From NCBI GenBank assembly GCA_964484785.1, contig CAZAFD010000008.1, forward strand, positions 1-32,434: a stretch of 32,434 bases of DNA, written 5' to 3'. Position 1 is the stretch's first letter. Every line of letters begins with the position of its first letter. The translations under genes were made by a program, and so were the position numbers. The stretch is from CAZAFD01 sp964484785. Lineage in GTDB: Bacteria; Pseudomonadota; Alphaproteobacteria; Rickettsiales; UBA1997. The notes beneath the pieces were generated by a model that was given only the letters and a program-made list of their open reading frames with translations, was not told where the DNA came from and made no database searches. Positions 8,549 through 16,063 of this stretch are shown here, in pieces.

Positions 8549-9946
8549 ATGAATAGATTTAAATTCAAAGATGGCTGTTCTAAAGCCTTGCTAGTATTGC
8601 TTATTTTGTCTTTTATTTTGTCAAGCTTAAGCGGAATTTATTTTATGCTTAATAAGCATACTGTGATCAGTATAGGTAGAGAAAAGATTAACATCAGAGA
8701 ATTCGCAAGGTTATTAGTTCGTGAAAGAGAAAATGCTTATATGGGCGGAATATATGATCTTGATTATATATTATCCAGAAAATTTACCCTTGAGGCTTTG
8801 ACTAGAATTATTCATTCTAGACTGTTTAATAAGTACTTACTTGATAATCATTATCTATATAACAGAGATCAGCTATTGGATAAAATTGTTAAAAATCAAC
8901 TTTTTTTTGAAGATGGTAAGTTTAGTGTAGAGTTATATAAAAAATTTTTAAAAAGTAGAAAACTCAGCGAGGAATTCTATTTAAAATACTTACAAAGTAC
9001 GGCCAGTGTAGCTTTCTTTATAGATATGATTACACCTCACAATCTAATATCAGATTATTTTTTGGATAAAATCTATCAGAGTACGAATGTATATAAAAGA
9101 GTTAGATTATATCAAATCAACAAAAATAATATTCCATTGCCAAATATTGAAATTGCTTCAGGGGACAAAAAAGATTACTATAATGAACACCTAGATAGGT
9201 TTACCGAGCCCGAAGAAAGAGAAATTGAATTTATTAGAATAGACATAACAAATACAGATAATCCTGAGACTCAAAACAATAATAAAATTAATAAATTGAA
9301 TTTATTAATAAAGTCAAAGAGTAAATTAACAGCTATAGCTGATAGTTTTAATACAAAGATCGTTAATGTTGGCTACATAAAAAATGACGACAAGATAGAA
9401 GAATTATTTAATACAAATGAAGTTTTATTTAAGCTGAAAATAGGAGAGCCATTTGTTTATGTGGCTAATGGCAGCTATTACGTTTATAATGTCAAGAATA
9501 TAAAAAAGAGGGTTGTACAAAGTTTTGATAGTGTGGTAAATATTATTACAAAAGAACTATTAGAAATAGAAACGAATAAATTTTATAATAAATTTATGAC
9601 TGATGTCTTAAAATATAAGGTATTTGATAGGTCAAAAATGACAATAAAGGATAACCTTGTTATTAAAGACTTAAATCAATATTCCGAGTATTTTATTAAG
9701 GAACTTTATAGAGTTGATGTAGGAACTTATACCGGTTTCTTTGAAAAGGATAATTCTTTTTATTTTGCTCAATTACTTGGTGAAACACAGATTTCAGAGG
9801 ATAAAGAAAATATTCTTGATAAGAATAACATTAAATTATTATTTGAGAATAGTTTAAATTCTGATATTAGCATGGCTTATATTAAATATTTAAGTGAGAA
9901 GTATAAGGTTAAGACCAATTATAATTTATTAAAATATTTTTACTAA
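8549..9946 (+). CDS. Membrane-anchored SurA/PpiD-like periplasmic chaperone
   Basis: The 465-residue protein has one N-terminal transmembrane segment (about residues 12-34) with a basic, cytoplasm-facing N terminus. The SurA_N-like helical domain follows ('GREKINIREFARLLVRE', 'LTRIIHSRLFNKYL', 'LYKKFLKSRKLSEEFYLKYL'). This layout matches PpiD, which helps outer-membrane and secreted proteins fold as they leave SecYEG. PpiD is usually about 600 residues. Here the region after 'TEPEEREIEFIRIDI' that should hold a parvulin domain is short and I cannot find clear parvulin catalytic motifs, so it may be a chaperone without isomerase activity. The next gene starts 15 bases downstream. Confidence 0.7.
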   Translation: MNRFKFKDGCSKALLVLLILSFILSSLSGIYFMLNKHTVISIGREKINIREFARLLVRERENAYMGGIYDLDYILSRKFTLEALTRIIHSRLFNKYLLDNHYLYNRDQLLDKIVKNQLFFEDGKFSVELYKKFLKSRKLSEEFYLKYLQSTASVAFFIDMITPHNLISDYFLDKIYQSTNVYKRVRLYQINKNNIPLPNIEIASGDKKDYYNEHLDRFTEPEEREIEFIRIDITNTDNPETQNNNKINKLNLLIKSKSKLTAIADSFNTKIVNVGYIKNDDKIEELFNTNEVLFKLKIGEPFVYVANGSYYVYNVKNIKKRVVQSFDSVVNIITKELLEIETNKFYNKFMTDVLKYKVFDRSKMTIKDNLVIKDLNQYSEYFIKELYRVDVGTYTGFFEKDNSFYFAQLLGETQISEDKENILDKNNIKLLFENSLNSDISMAYIKYLSEKYKVKTNYNLLKYFY

Positions 9947-9961
9947 TAAGATCAGAACAAG

Positions 9962-10549
9962 ATGAGTTTATACAACAATATATGCTTACTAGGTTATAAA
10001 TGTACTGGCAAATCGTATGTAGCTGGCCTATTAGCTAAAAAATTAAATTGGAAGCTATATAGTATAGATAAAATTATCCAAAGAGAACAAAATCAATCCA
10101 TGAGAGCTTTGACCGATAATTATAAAGACTGGAAGAACTTTAGAAACATGGAGTATAGATTGCTTGCTAAACTTTTAAAAATGAGAAACGTTATTATCGA
10201 TTGTAATGATGGAGTTGGAACTAATCCAGTTAACGGACGAGCCGAATCTAATTTATTAAAGAGTAGGAATAATACTTTGAAAGTTTTACTAAAGGCTAAT
10301 AATACGTTTTTGGCTCAAAAATTAAAAAAGAGAGTAGCTAAAATTAAAAAAACTAACAACAAAAGTGTATTGCAGCTTGCTTTGAAAAAAGAATTTACGA
10401 TATTGCATATTTATGCTGAAAGATATGCACAGTTAGCTGATATAGAGCTTCGTTTTAATGCCTATATCAACCTTTCTCCTGTGCTTAATTGTTTTAAAGA
10501 CAGCCAGAGTTCCAATAATTATAAACCACTCAGCAAATATAATTCATAG
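9962..10549 (+). CDS. Shikimate-kinase-like P-loop protein, degenerate
   Basis: A 195-residue protein with a clear Walker A loop 'GYKCTGKS' (residues 11-18), Asp36 at the place of the substrate-binding Asp of shikimate kinase, and 'FRNMEY' (60-65), which resembles the FRxxE motif. However, the glycine triplet that binds shikimate is replaced by 'CNDGVG' (81-86), and the conserved Arg of the RxPxY motif is absent ('YAERY', 151-155). The fold looks like AroK but key shikimate contacts are gone, so the substrate is probably different or the protein is decaying. It follows the SurA/PpiD-like gene by 15 bases and converges with the gene at 10552. Confidence 0.6.
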   Translation: MSLYNNICLLGYKCTGKSYVAGLLAKKLNWKLYSIDKIIQREQNQSMRALTDNYKDWKNFRNMEYRLLAKLLKMRNVIIDCNDGVGTNPVNGRAESNLLKSRNNTLKVLLKANNTFLAQKLKKRVAKIKKTNNKSVLQLALKKEFTILHIYAERYAQLADIELRFNAYINLSPVLNCFKDSQSSNNYKPLSKYNS

Positions 10550-10551
10550 AT

Positions 10552-11067
10552 CTATTTGTTTACTCGGCCGCTTAAGTTAAGCATAATCTCTCTTATAATG
10601 TCCTCTCGTGTCAGATTAAGAAACCATTGAGGATATTTTGCCTGATAAGCTTGTAATAGTGAATCTAGCTGTTTTCTAGCATCTTCAATGGAATTGAGAG
10701 TTACTTCTGCTTCAGATCTTTTGTGTAGTAATATTTCTTCAGTATATAAGGTTTGCCTTAAGGCACAAGTGTCCCGTACCTGTCTAGCTTGAACCTTAAG
10801 AGTTTCCGCGTCTCGACGTTCTTCATCTGTGGGGGCTGCTAGGTATCGTTTTTTGGCAAAGCGTTTAATATAATCAAAGAAATTATACTCAAAAGCGACT
10901 TTAGCTTCTTGGTCTGGTGGTAGATAAGTTGCAGTGTGTTCGCTGATATTTATTGCGGCATTACTACCTTCATCGATTGCGGCCAATGTAATACTGCATA
11001 ATCTTGATGTAGCTATTAACACGGTTATAAGCAGAACTGCATTACTTATTATGTTTTTTATAAGCAT
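10552..11067 (-). CDS. Hypothetical exported coiled-coil protein
   Basis: I do not recognise this 171-residue protein. It starts with a basic, hydrophobic stretch that looks like a signal peptide or anchor (about residues 4-30, ending 'ITLAA'). Residues about 60-145 are charged, helical and coiled-coil-like ('DEERRDAETLKVQARQVRD', 'RSEAEVTLNSIEDARKQLD'). It ends with a short amphipathic tail. There are only two cysteines, Cys24 inside the signal region and one in the helical part. A periplasmic helical role is plausible. A good promoter precedes it, so it is probably expressed on its own rather than only from the phosphotransferase gene upstream. Confidence 0.6.
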   Translation of the reverse strand: MLIKNIISNAVLLITVLIATSRLCSITLAAIDEGSNAAINISEHTATYLPPDQEAKVAFEYNFFDYIKRFAKKRYLAAPTDEERRDAETLKVQARQVRDTCALRQTLYTEEILLHKRSEAEVTLNSIEDARKQLDSLLQAYQAKYPQWFLNLTREDIIREIMLNLSGRVNK

Positions 11068-11096
11068 GGTTTTATTAAAATTAAATATATGACATT

Positions 11097-11124
11097 ATAA
11101 TATAGCATAATTTTGATAAATCAA
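11097..11124 (-). promoter_or_regulatory. Probable promoter of the exported coiled-coil gene, with overlapping palindrome
   Basis: On the minus strand TTGATT (plus 11119-11124) is followed by a 16-base spacer and TATTAT (plus 11097-11102). The -35 box sits within an inverted repeat, TTTTGAT/ATCAAAA with a 2-base centre (11111-11126). The repeat could be an operator or part of the terminator of the upstream phosphotransferase gene. Confidence 0.45.
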
Positions 11125-11144
11125 AACCTTATTTTTATTCAAAA

Positions 11145-12026
11145 TTATTTGCAAAGTATTGTAGGTTCCCATTTGTTTAGTATTCCTATGTAATTTATAA
11201 ACATGTCAATATATTTTTTATTATTGGTTTCTATAAAATATGATAAGGATTTATAGTATCTAATTTTATTCACAATAAAAGTGTATTCAATATCGATTTT
11301 TTTATTTGTTAATTTTTCATATTCCCTTATAAGCATAATATTTAACTCGGGATCATAGCCAAACAAGAAACTAAATTCTATATCACGCTTTGTTTGTTTC
11401 ATGCATTCAAAGTCTATTATGCCAGCAAGACCATCTTTATTTACTAAAATATTTTCCTCATGTAAATCGGTGTGACATAAAGTATTATTATCCAAAGCAG
11501 TATTTTTGTAATTTATTAAAAAATCTATTTTTTTATTGATATCATCAAGACATGTTTGACCAAAAAGTTCTTTTAAAATAAACTTTTTGTTGTCAAAATT
11601 GTCTGAAAGTGGATCATAATCTTTATGTTCGATAAAATTTATTGATCCAGTATCTATAATATGTAGCTCCTTGCAAAAACAAGCTAGGTTTTTTGCTAGT
11701 TTTTCTTTAAAATTTTTGCTTGGATCTTTATATTTATAATAATCTATTCCCTCAATTAATTTATGATAAGTAAATGGAATATCGGGATTATCACAAATAT
11801 TTAATTCTGGAATTTTTGTTGATTTGATAAAGGGTCTAATAAAATCTAGGCATTGTTTTTCCTTAAGAGTATAGTGAAAGTTATTTTTATCCAAAAGGAA
11901 TCTAAAAACGTAATTTTTATTAACTAATAATGCAATGTTGTTAGCGCCAGTATTTAAGGTAGTACAAGATTTAATATGAAAGAATGGTAGATAATTCTTT
12001 ATAATTTTTATATATTTATTGGTCAT
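11145..12026 (-). CDS. APH/choline-kinase-fold small-molecule phosphotransferase
   Basis: The 293-residue protein has the protein-kinase-like fold of the APH family. The catalytic loop 'HTDLHEEN' (residues 185-192) and metal-binding 'IDFE' (Asp205) are intact. An N-terminal nucleotide-binding lobe reads 'LNTGANNIALLVNKNYVFRF', with the Arg-Phe of the beta-3 strand. Members phosphorylate choline, homoserine, sugars, aminoglycosides or nucleosides. The 'YHKLIEGIDYYKY' segment and the C-terminal helices resemble choline/thiamine-kinase-like members, but the substrate cannot be assigned. It is divergent from fabG and lies upstream of the exported coiled-coil gene. Confidence 0.75.
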   Translation of the reverse strand: MTNKYIKIIKNYLPFFHIKSCTTLNTGANNIALLVNKNYVFRFLLDKNNFHYTLKEKQCLDFIRPFIKSTKIPELNICDNPDIPFTYHKLIEGIDYYKYKDPSKNFKEKLAKNLACFCKELHIIDTGSINFIEHKDYDPLSDNFDNKKFILKELFGQTCLDDINKKIDFLINYKNTALDNNTLCHTDLHEENILVNKDGLAGIIDFECMKQTKRDIEFSFLFGYDPELNIMLIREYEKLTNKKIDIEYTFIVNKIRYYKSLSYFIETNNKKYIDMFINYIGILNKWEPTILCK

Positions 12027-12113
12027 TTTGATAATTTTATAATTTTCTTAGTCTATAAACTATATTTATTATGCGTAATATACAATATCTTATTTATAAC
12101 AGTTTTTGATAAC

Positions 12114-12141
12114 TTGACATTGGTGTGCAAACTCTTACTAT
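12114..12141 (+). promoter_or_regulatory. Promoter of the fabG-acpP-fabF-mltG cluster
   Basis: A perfect TTGACA at 12114-12119, a 16-base spacer, and TACTAT at 12136-12141. The predicted start near 12148 leaves a leader of about 20 nt before the fabG ATG. Confidence 0.6.
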
Positions 12142-12166
12142 TTCCTAAAAATTAACGAATTTTGTT

Positions 12167-12904
12167 ATGCCTTTTAAATTAGATGGTCAGAAAGTATTAA
12201 TAACTGGTGCTACCGGTGGTATTGGAACTTCGATGGTAAAAATGTTTTCAGAGCAAGGTGCTGTTGTTGGTTTGTCTGGTAGGGATAATGATAAACTGCT
12301 TGAATTGTCAAAAATTTTACCAAACACAAGTTTTGTATTTCCTTGTGATCTTAACAACAGAAATGCAGTATCAAATTTGTTTGATGAAGTTGAAACAAAA
12401 ATGGGGGTTGTTGATATATTGATATGTAATGCAGGGATTACAAAGGATATGTTGGCTGTAAAAATGACAGATGATGATTTTGAATCTGTCTTAGATATAA
12501 ACTTAACTTCAACATTTGTATTAAATAGATCTGCTCTAAAAAAGATGTTACGTAGACGATATGGTAGAATAATTAATATTTCATCTATATCTGGCGTTAT
12601 TGGTAATCCTGGGCAGGCTAATTATTGCGCATCTAAATCTGGTGTAATTGGAATGTCCAAAGCGTTAGCATTAGAAGTTGCATCTAAGAATATAACAGTT
12701 AATTGTATAGCTCCTGGTTTTATAAGGACCGCCATGACAGATAAGTTGTCACAGGAAACACAAGATAATATAGCTAGTCGCATTCCAATGAAACGTTTCG
12801 GAGATCCAGACGATGTAGCATATCTTGCATTATTTTTAGCAAGTAAGGAAGCTGGTTATATAACTGGCCAGGTTATGAGTGTGAATGGCGGCTTGGCCAT
12901 GTAA
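12167..12904 (+). CDS. fabG: 3-oxoacyl-[acyl-carrier-protein] reductase
   Basis: FabG reduces beta-ketoacyl-ACP with NADPH in type II fatty-acid elongation. The 245 residues are standard for the short-chain dehydrogenase family. The cofactor loop 'TGATGGIG' is at 13-20, 'NAG' at 88-90, and the catalytic triad is Ser140, Tyr153 and Lys157 in the 'ISSISG...YCASK' region. The C-terminal 'GQVMSVNGGLAM' is typical of FabG. It is the first gene of the fatty-acid cluster and has its own promoter, but no recognisable ribosome binding site in the AT-rich leader. Confidence 0.96.
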   Translation: MPFKLDGQKVLITGATGGIGTSMVKMFSEQGAVVGLSGRDNDKLLELSKILPNTSFVFPCDLNNRNAVSNLFDEVETKMGVVDILICNAGITKDMLAVKMTDDDFESVLDINLTSTFVLNRSALKKMLRRRYGRIINISSISGVIGNPGQANYCASKSGVIGMSKALALEVASKNITVNCIAPGFIRTAMTDKLSQETQDNIASRIPMKRFGDPDDVAYLALFLASKEAGYITGQVMSVNGGLAM

Positions 12905-12914
12905 TAAGGCACTA

Positions 12915-12942
12915 TTGAAATTGTATTTTTATATTGTAAAAT
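12915..12942 (+). promoter_or_regulatory. Possible internal promoter for acpP
   Basis: TTGAAA at 12915-12920, a 16-base spacer and TAAAAT at 12937-12942, in the 81-base fabG-acpP gap. A separate promoter would let the abundant carrier protein be made in excess over FabG. Confidence 0.45.
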
Positions 12943-12985
12943 ATAACAGAGATTTAATCTTATTAATATTAATAAAAAATTTAAA

Positions 12986-13222
12986 ATGAGTACTGAAATT
13001 TTTGAAAAAGTAAAAAAAATAGTTGTTGAAAATTTAAGTTGTGATGCATCAAAGGTTACGATGGAAGCATCTTTTATTGAAGATTTGGGCGCAGATAGTT
13101 TAGATCAGGTAGAATTGGTAATGGCTTTTGAAGAAGACTTTGGTATAGAGATACCTGATGAAGCAGCAGAAAAAATCACAACAGTTGGTGCTGCAGTAGA
13201 ATACATTAAACAAAATTTGTAA
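12986..13222 (+). CDS. acpP: Acyl carrier protein
   Basis: A 78-residue acidic carrier that holds growing acyl chains on a 4'-phosphopantetheine arm. The attachment site is Ser38 in the invariant 'DLGADSLDQVELVMAFE' motif. The sequence is a full-length, typical AcpP, with helix IV near 'EAAEKITTVGAAVEYI'. It lies between fabG and fabF, the usual order in proteobacteria. The 14 bases before the ATG consist only of A and T, with no Shine-Dalgarno sequence. Confidence 0.97.
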   Translation: MSTEIFEKVKKIVVENLSCDASKVTMEASFIEDLGADSLDQVELVMAFEEDFGIEIPDEAAEKITTVGAAVEYIKQNL

Positions 13223-13246
13223 ATTTAATAATCTAATAATTTTCTT

Positions 13247-14527
13247 ATGTCTGAAAAGCGTGTAGTCGTGACAGGCTTGGGTCTTGTATCTCCTTTAGGT
13301 AAAGATGTAAAGTCAAGTTGGGAAGGGATTACAAAGTGTAAAAGTGGTATTTCAAATATAACCAGGTTTCCGATTGAGGCTTTGCCGGATAGTGTTAGTC
13401 AGGTAGTTGGAGAGGTAAAGATAGGAGAGGATGATAGTACTCTTTTCAACCCTGCTAATTTTATGGACAAAACTGATCTCAGAAAAGCTGATAAGTTTAT
13501 TTGGTTTAGTATGGCAGCTGCTGAGGAGGCATTAAGAGACGCTGAATGGAAACCACAGGATGAGTTTAGTCTTGAAAGAACTGGGGTCATGATTGGTTCT
13601 GGTATAGGTGGGTTACCGGCTATACAAGATACTACAAAAACGTTTTTGGAAAAAGGGATAAAAAGAATTAGCCCATTTTTTATTCCTGAAAGCCTAATTA
13701 ACTTGAGTACGGGACGCATTTCAATGAAATATGGCTTTACCGGGCCAAATATCTCTTTTGTAACGGCTTGCGCAAGTAGTACCCATTGTATTGGAGAGGC
13801 AGCTGAAGCGATAAAAAGAGGGGCTGCTGACGTAATGGTAGCTGGAGGTGCAGAATCAGCTATTTGTGAAATAGGAATAGGGGGTTTTTCAGCTATGCAT
13901 GCCTTGTCGACTAAATTTAACAAGGAGCCAAAAAGAGCATCAAGGCCATGGGATATAGATAGAGATGGTTTTGTAATGGGCGAAGGTTCTGGTATATTAA
14001 TATTAGAGGAGCTATCCCATGCTAAGAAGCGTGGCGCAAGAATATATGCTGAATTAATAGGATATGGGGCTAGTGCTGATGCTTATCATATAACAAGCCC
14101 ACATCCAAATGGTCTAGGAGCTAAAAAAGCTATGAAGGATGCTTTAGCAAGTGCTGGAATTGCTCCAGAACAAGTTGATTATATAAATGCTCATGGAACT
14201 TCAACTCCTATGGGTGATGCAATAGAGTTTAATGCTGTGAAAGAAATATTTTCTAGTTCATTAGATAAATTGCACATGTCATCAACAAAGTCTGCTATAG
14301 GCCACTTGTTAGGTGCTGCTGGAGCTGTAGAGGCAATATTCAGCATAAAGAGTATAGAAGATAACATACTTCCGGCTACATTAAACCTCGAAAATGTAGA
14401 TTCAAAATGTACTGGTATAGATCTTGTTCCAAATAAAATTAAAGAAAGCAATGTTGAATGCGTCTTGTCAAATTCTTTTGGATTTGGTGGTACAAATGCA
14501 TCTATAATCTTTAAAAACTTTAAGTAA
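13247..14527 (+). CDS. fabF: 3-oxoacyl-[acyl-carrier-protein] synthase II
   Basis: FabF condenses malonyl-ACP with acyl-ACP to extend fatty acids. The 426 residues are slightly above the usual 410-415. The nucleophile is Cys175 in 'FVTACASSTHCIG'. The two active-site histidines lie in 'NAHGTSTPMGD' and 'SAIGHLLGAAG'. The C-terminal 'SNSFGFGGTNAS' loop is intact. It starts 24 bases after acpP and is followed 13 bases later by mltG. Confidence 0.96.
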   Translation: MSEKRVVVTGLGLVSPLGKDVKSSWEGITKCKSGISNITRFPIEALPDSVSQVVGEVKIGEDDSTLFNPANFMDKTDLRKADKFIWFSMAAAEEALRDAEWKPQDEFSLERTGVMIGSGIGGLPAIQDTTKTFLEKGIKRISPFFIPESLINLSTGRISMKYGFTGPNISFVTACASSTHCIGEAAEAIKRGAADVMVAGGAESAICEIGIGGFSAMHALSTKFNKEPKRASRPWDIDRDGFVMGEGSGILILEELSHAKKRGARIYAELIGYGASADAYHITSPHPNGLGAKKAMKDALASAGIAPEQVDYINAHGTSTPMGDAIEFNAVKEIFSSSLDKLHMSSTKSAIGHLLGAAGAVEAIFSIKSIEDNILPATLNLENVDSKCTGIDLVPNKIKESNVECVLSNSFGFGGTNASIIFKNFK

Positions 14528-14540
14528 TAGCAATATTTAA

Positions 14541-15509
14541 ATGAAAGTTCTCAGAACAATATTCCAAGTATTTATTGTAATATTGTTCATGAGTGTGCTT
14601 GCCTTCATGAGCCTTGTTGCAGGCGTTAAAAAGTACTTAACTAGTAGTTTTAATTCAGATAATCAGGTTATTTATATAAAAAAGGGTAGTAATTTATCCC
14701 AAATCTTGGATATCTTAGATGGGCATGGTATCATTAGATATAAATACCTGCTAAGTAATATAATCAAATTAAAAACACATAATAATCCAAAAATTTTCTT
14801 TGGTGAATTCTTTTTTAAAAAAGGTATAACGGTTGCTGAAATTATAGAGCTATTACTAAAGAATAAACTTTATTATAGATCTATTACTTTTCCAGAGGGT
14901 TTAACAACTCATACAATTTTAGAAATGTTAAATAATAATGAATATCTAGTGAATAATATAGGATATTCTTTCCCTGAAGGAATTTATTTACCAGAAACCT
15001 ATTATTATCTGAGAGGAGAAAATAAGGCAGATATTTTGTCTCGTATGCAAAAAAGTATGGATATTTTTTTAACAGAGGCTTGGAATAACAGAGATAAAGA
15101 TGTTTTATTGAAGAACAAATATGAGGCCTTAGTTGTAGCTTCTTTAATAGAAAAGGAAACTTCTTTGTTAGAAGAAAAAAAATTAGTTGCTTCTGTTATT
15201 TTTAATCGTTTAAGAAAAAGAATGCCATTACAAATAGACCCAACAGTAATTTATGCCTTTACATTAGGGAACAAGAATCTCGAACGACCAATTAGAAAAT
15301 CTGATTTAAAAAGACAATCGGATTATAATACATATAAAAAATATGGTTTACCTCCGACTCCTATATGCAATCCCGGGAGAGACTCAATCTTAGCAGCCTT
15401 GCATCCAGCCAAAACTAATTTTCTATATTTTGTAGCCAATAAGAAGGGTGGACATAACTTTTCTGAAAGTTATAGAGCTCACGTTAATAATGTAAATAGT
15501 ATTAAATAA
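14541..15509 (+). CDS. mltG: Endolytic murein transglycosylase MltG (YceG-like)
   Basis: MltG cuts nascent glycan strands at the inner membrane and so helps end peptidoglycan polymerisation. The 322 residues start with a transmembrane anchor (about 8-28), then a LysM-like segment ('IYIKKGSNLSQILDILD') and the catalytic domain. The presumed catalytic Glu204 lies in 'SLIEKET', followed by 'NRLRKRMPLQIDPTVIYA' and 'GLPPTPICNPGRDSILAAL'. An mltG gene after the fab cluster is a common proteobacterial arrangement. A 10-bp inverted repeat (14554-14563 with 14579-14588) falls inside the anchor codons. Its presence implies the cell makes peptidoglycan, in line with rodA and murB here. Confidence 0.93.
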   Translation: MKVLRTIFQVFIVILFMSVLAFMSLVAGVKKYLTSSFNSDNQVIYIKKGSNLSQILDILDGHGIIRYKYLLSNIIKLKTHNNPKIFFGEFFFKKGITVAEIIELLLKNKLYYRSITFPEGLTTHTILEMLNNNEYLVNNIGYSFPEGIYLPETYYYLRGENKADILSRMQKSMDIFLTEAWNNRDKDVLLKNKYEALVVASLIEKETSLLEEKKLVASVIFNRLRKRMPLQIDPTVIYAFTLGNKNLERPIRKSDLKRQSDYNTYKKYGLPPTPICNPGRDSILAALHPAKTNFLYFVANKKGGHNFSESYRAHVNNVNSIK

Positions 15510-15513
15510 TATC

Positions 15514-15963
15514 TTATTCCTCGACTTCTATGACTTTGTTCATTTGTTTTTTATTATGATCTAATTTTACATATTTACATGAAAATGTATTTTTTGAAAT
15601 AACATTGGCTATTGTTAATGATCCATATAGCAAGGCAAAAGCTAGACATATATTTAAAAAAGTTTTTAGATTGAGAGACGGAGAACGACCACCTAAGAAA
15701 CAAGCTCCTATAACAACTATAAATATACTTGATACTGCTCTGCTAAAAGAACCTCTAATGAACCCTAAAAAATAACACATGCCCTTAATAATTCCATTTT
15801 CTACACCTTGGATATCATCAATTTCATCTTCTGTAAAATTACCGCTTAATGAGATTGTGCTATTATCTCGTTCCGGTCGTCTTGCTATGCTATCTGCTAT
15901 AGCAAGTTCATTTCTGGTCATAAATAAAAAACAACATAGTAAGAGATATTTTAAAAAACGCAT
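15514..15963 (-). CDS. VirB2/TrbC-like type IV secretion pilin
   Basis: The 149-residue protein has a probable signal peptide (cleavage after 'AIA', about residue 23), a polar region, then two hydrophobic helices (about 75-91 and 100-123) in the TrbC/VirB2 pilin arrangement. The pattern 'MCYFLGFIRGSFSRAVSSIFIVVIGACFLGG' spread over residues 62-92 matches the conserved pilin helix, followed by a short positively charged loop and the second helix. VirB2 forms the pilus or channel lining of type IV secretion systems. It stands alone here, with no other vir gene in the window. Single scattered virB2 copies are usual in Rickettsiales. The polar N-terminal extension (24-55) and charged C-terminal tail are longer than in the minimal family. 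Confidence 0.7.
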   Translation of the reverse strand: MRFLKYLLLCCFLFMTRNELAIADSIARRPERDNSTISLSGNFTEDEIDDIQGVENGIIKGMCYFLGFIRGSFSRAVSSIFIVVIGACFLGGRSPSLNLKTFLNICLAFALLYGSLTIANVISKNTFSCKYVKLDHNKKQMNKVIEVEE

Positions 15964-16063
15964 AAGTCCTAAATATACATATAATGTTTCTGTGAATGTA
16001 TACGGTTGTTATAAATTTTTCAAGTGAAATAAAATTTCAAATACGACATTTATATATGTTTTA

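Noticed and set aside
8416..8568. N-terminal extension of trmL by 51 codons
   Set aside because: The extra residues are hydrophobic and unlike the family, would overlap the divergent gene at 8549, and the family begins at the 8415 ATG.
10546..10555. Short palindrome ATAGATCTAT between convergent genes
   Set aside because: Only 10 bases and without extended arms or T-runs; too weak to call a terminator.
13399..13923. Long antisense frame inside fabF (174 codons)
   Set aside because: A shadow of a well-conserved coding sequence; the product has no recognisable domain and the sense strand encodes intact FabF.
14554..14588. 10-bp inverted repeat inside the mltG anchor codons
   Set aside because: A repeat of this length and loop size is expected about once by chance in AT-rich sequence of this size, and no T-run follows.
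16025..16039. Small hairpin TGAAAT-AAA-ATTTCA downstream of the uvrA2 gene
   Set aside because: Six A/T-dominated base pairs are not enough to call a terminator.
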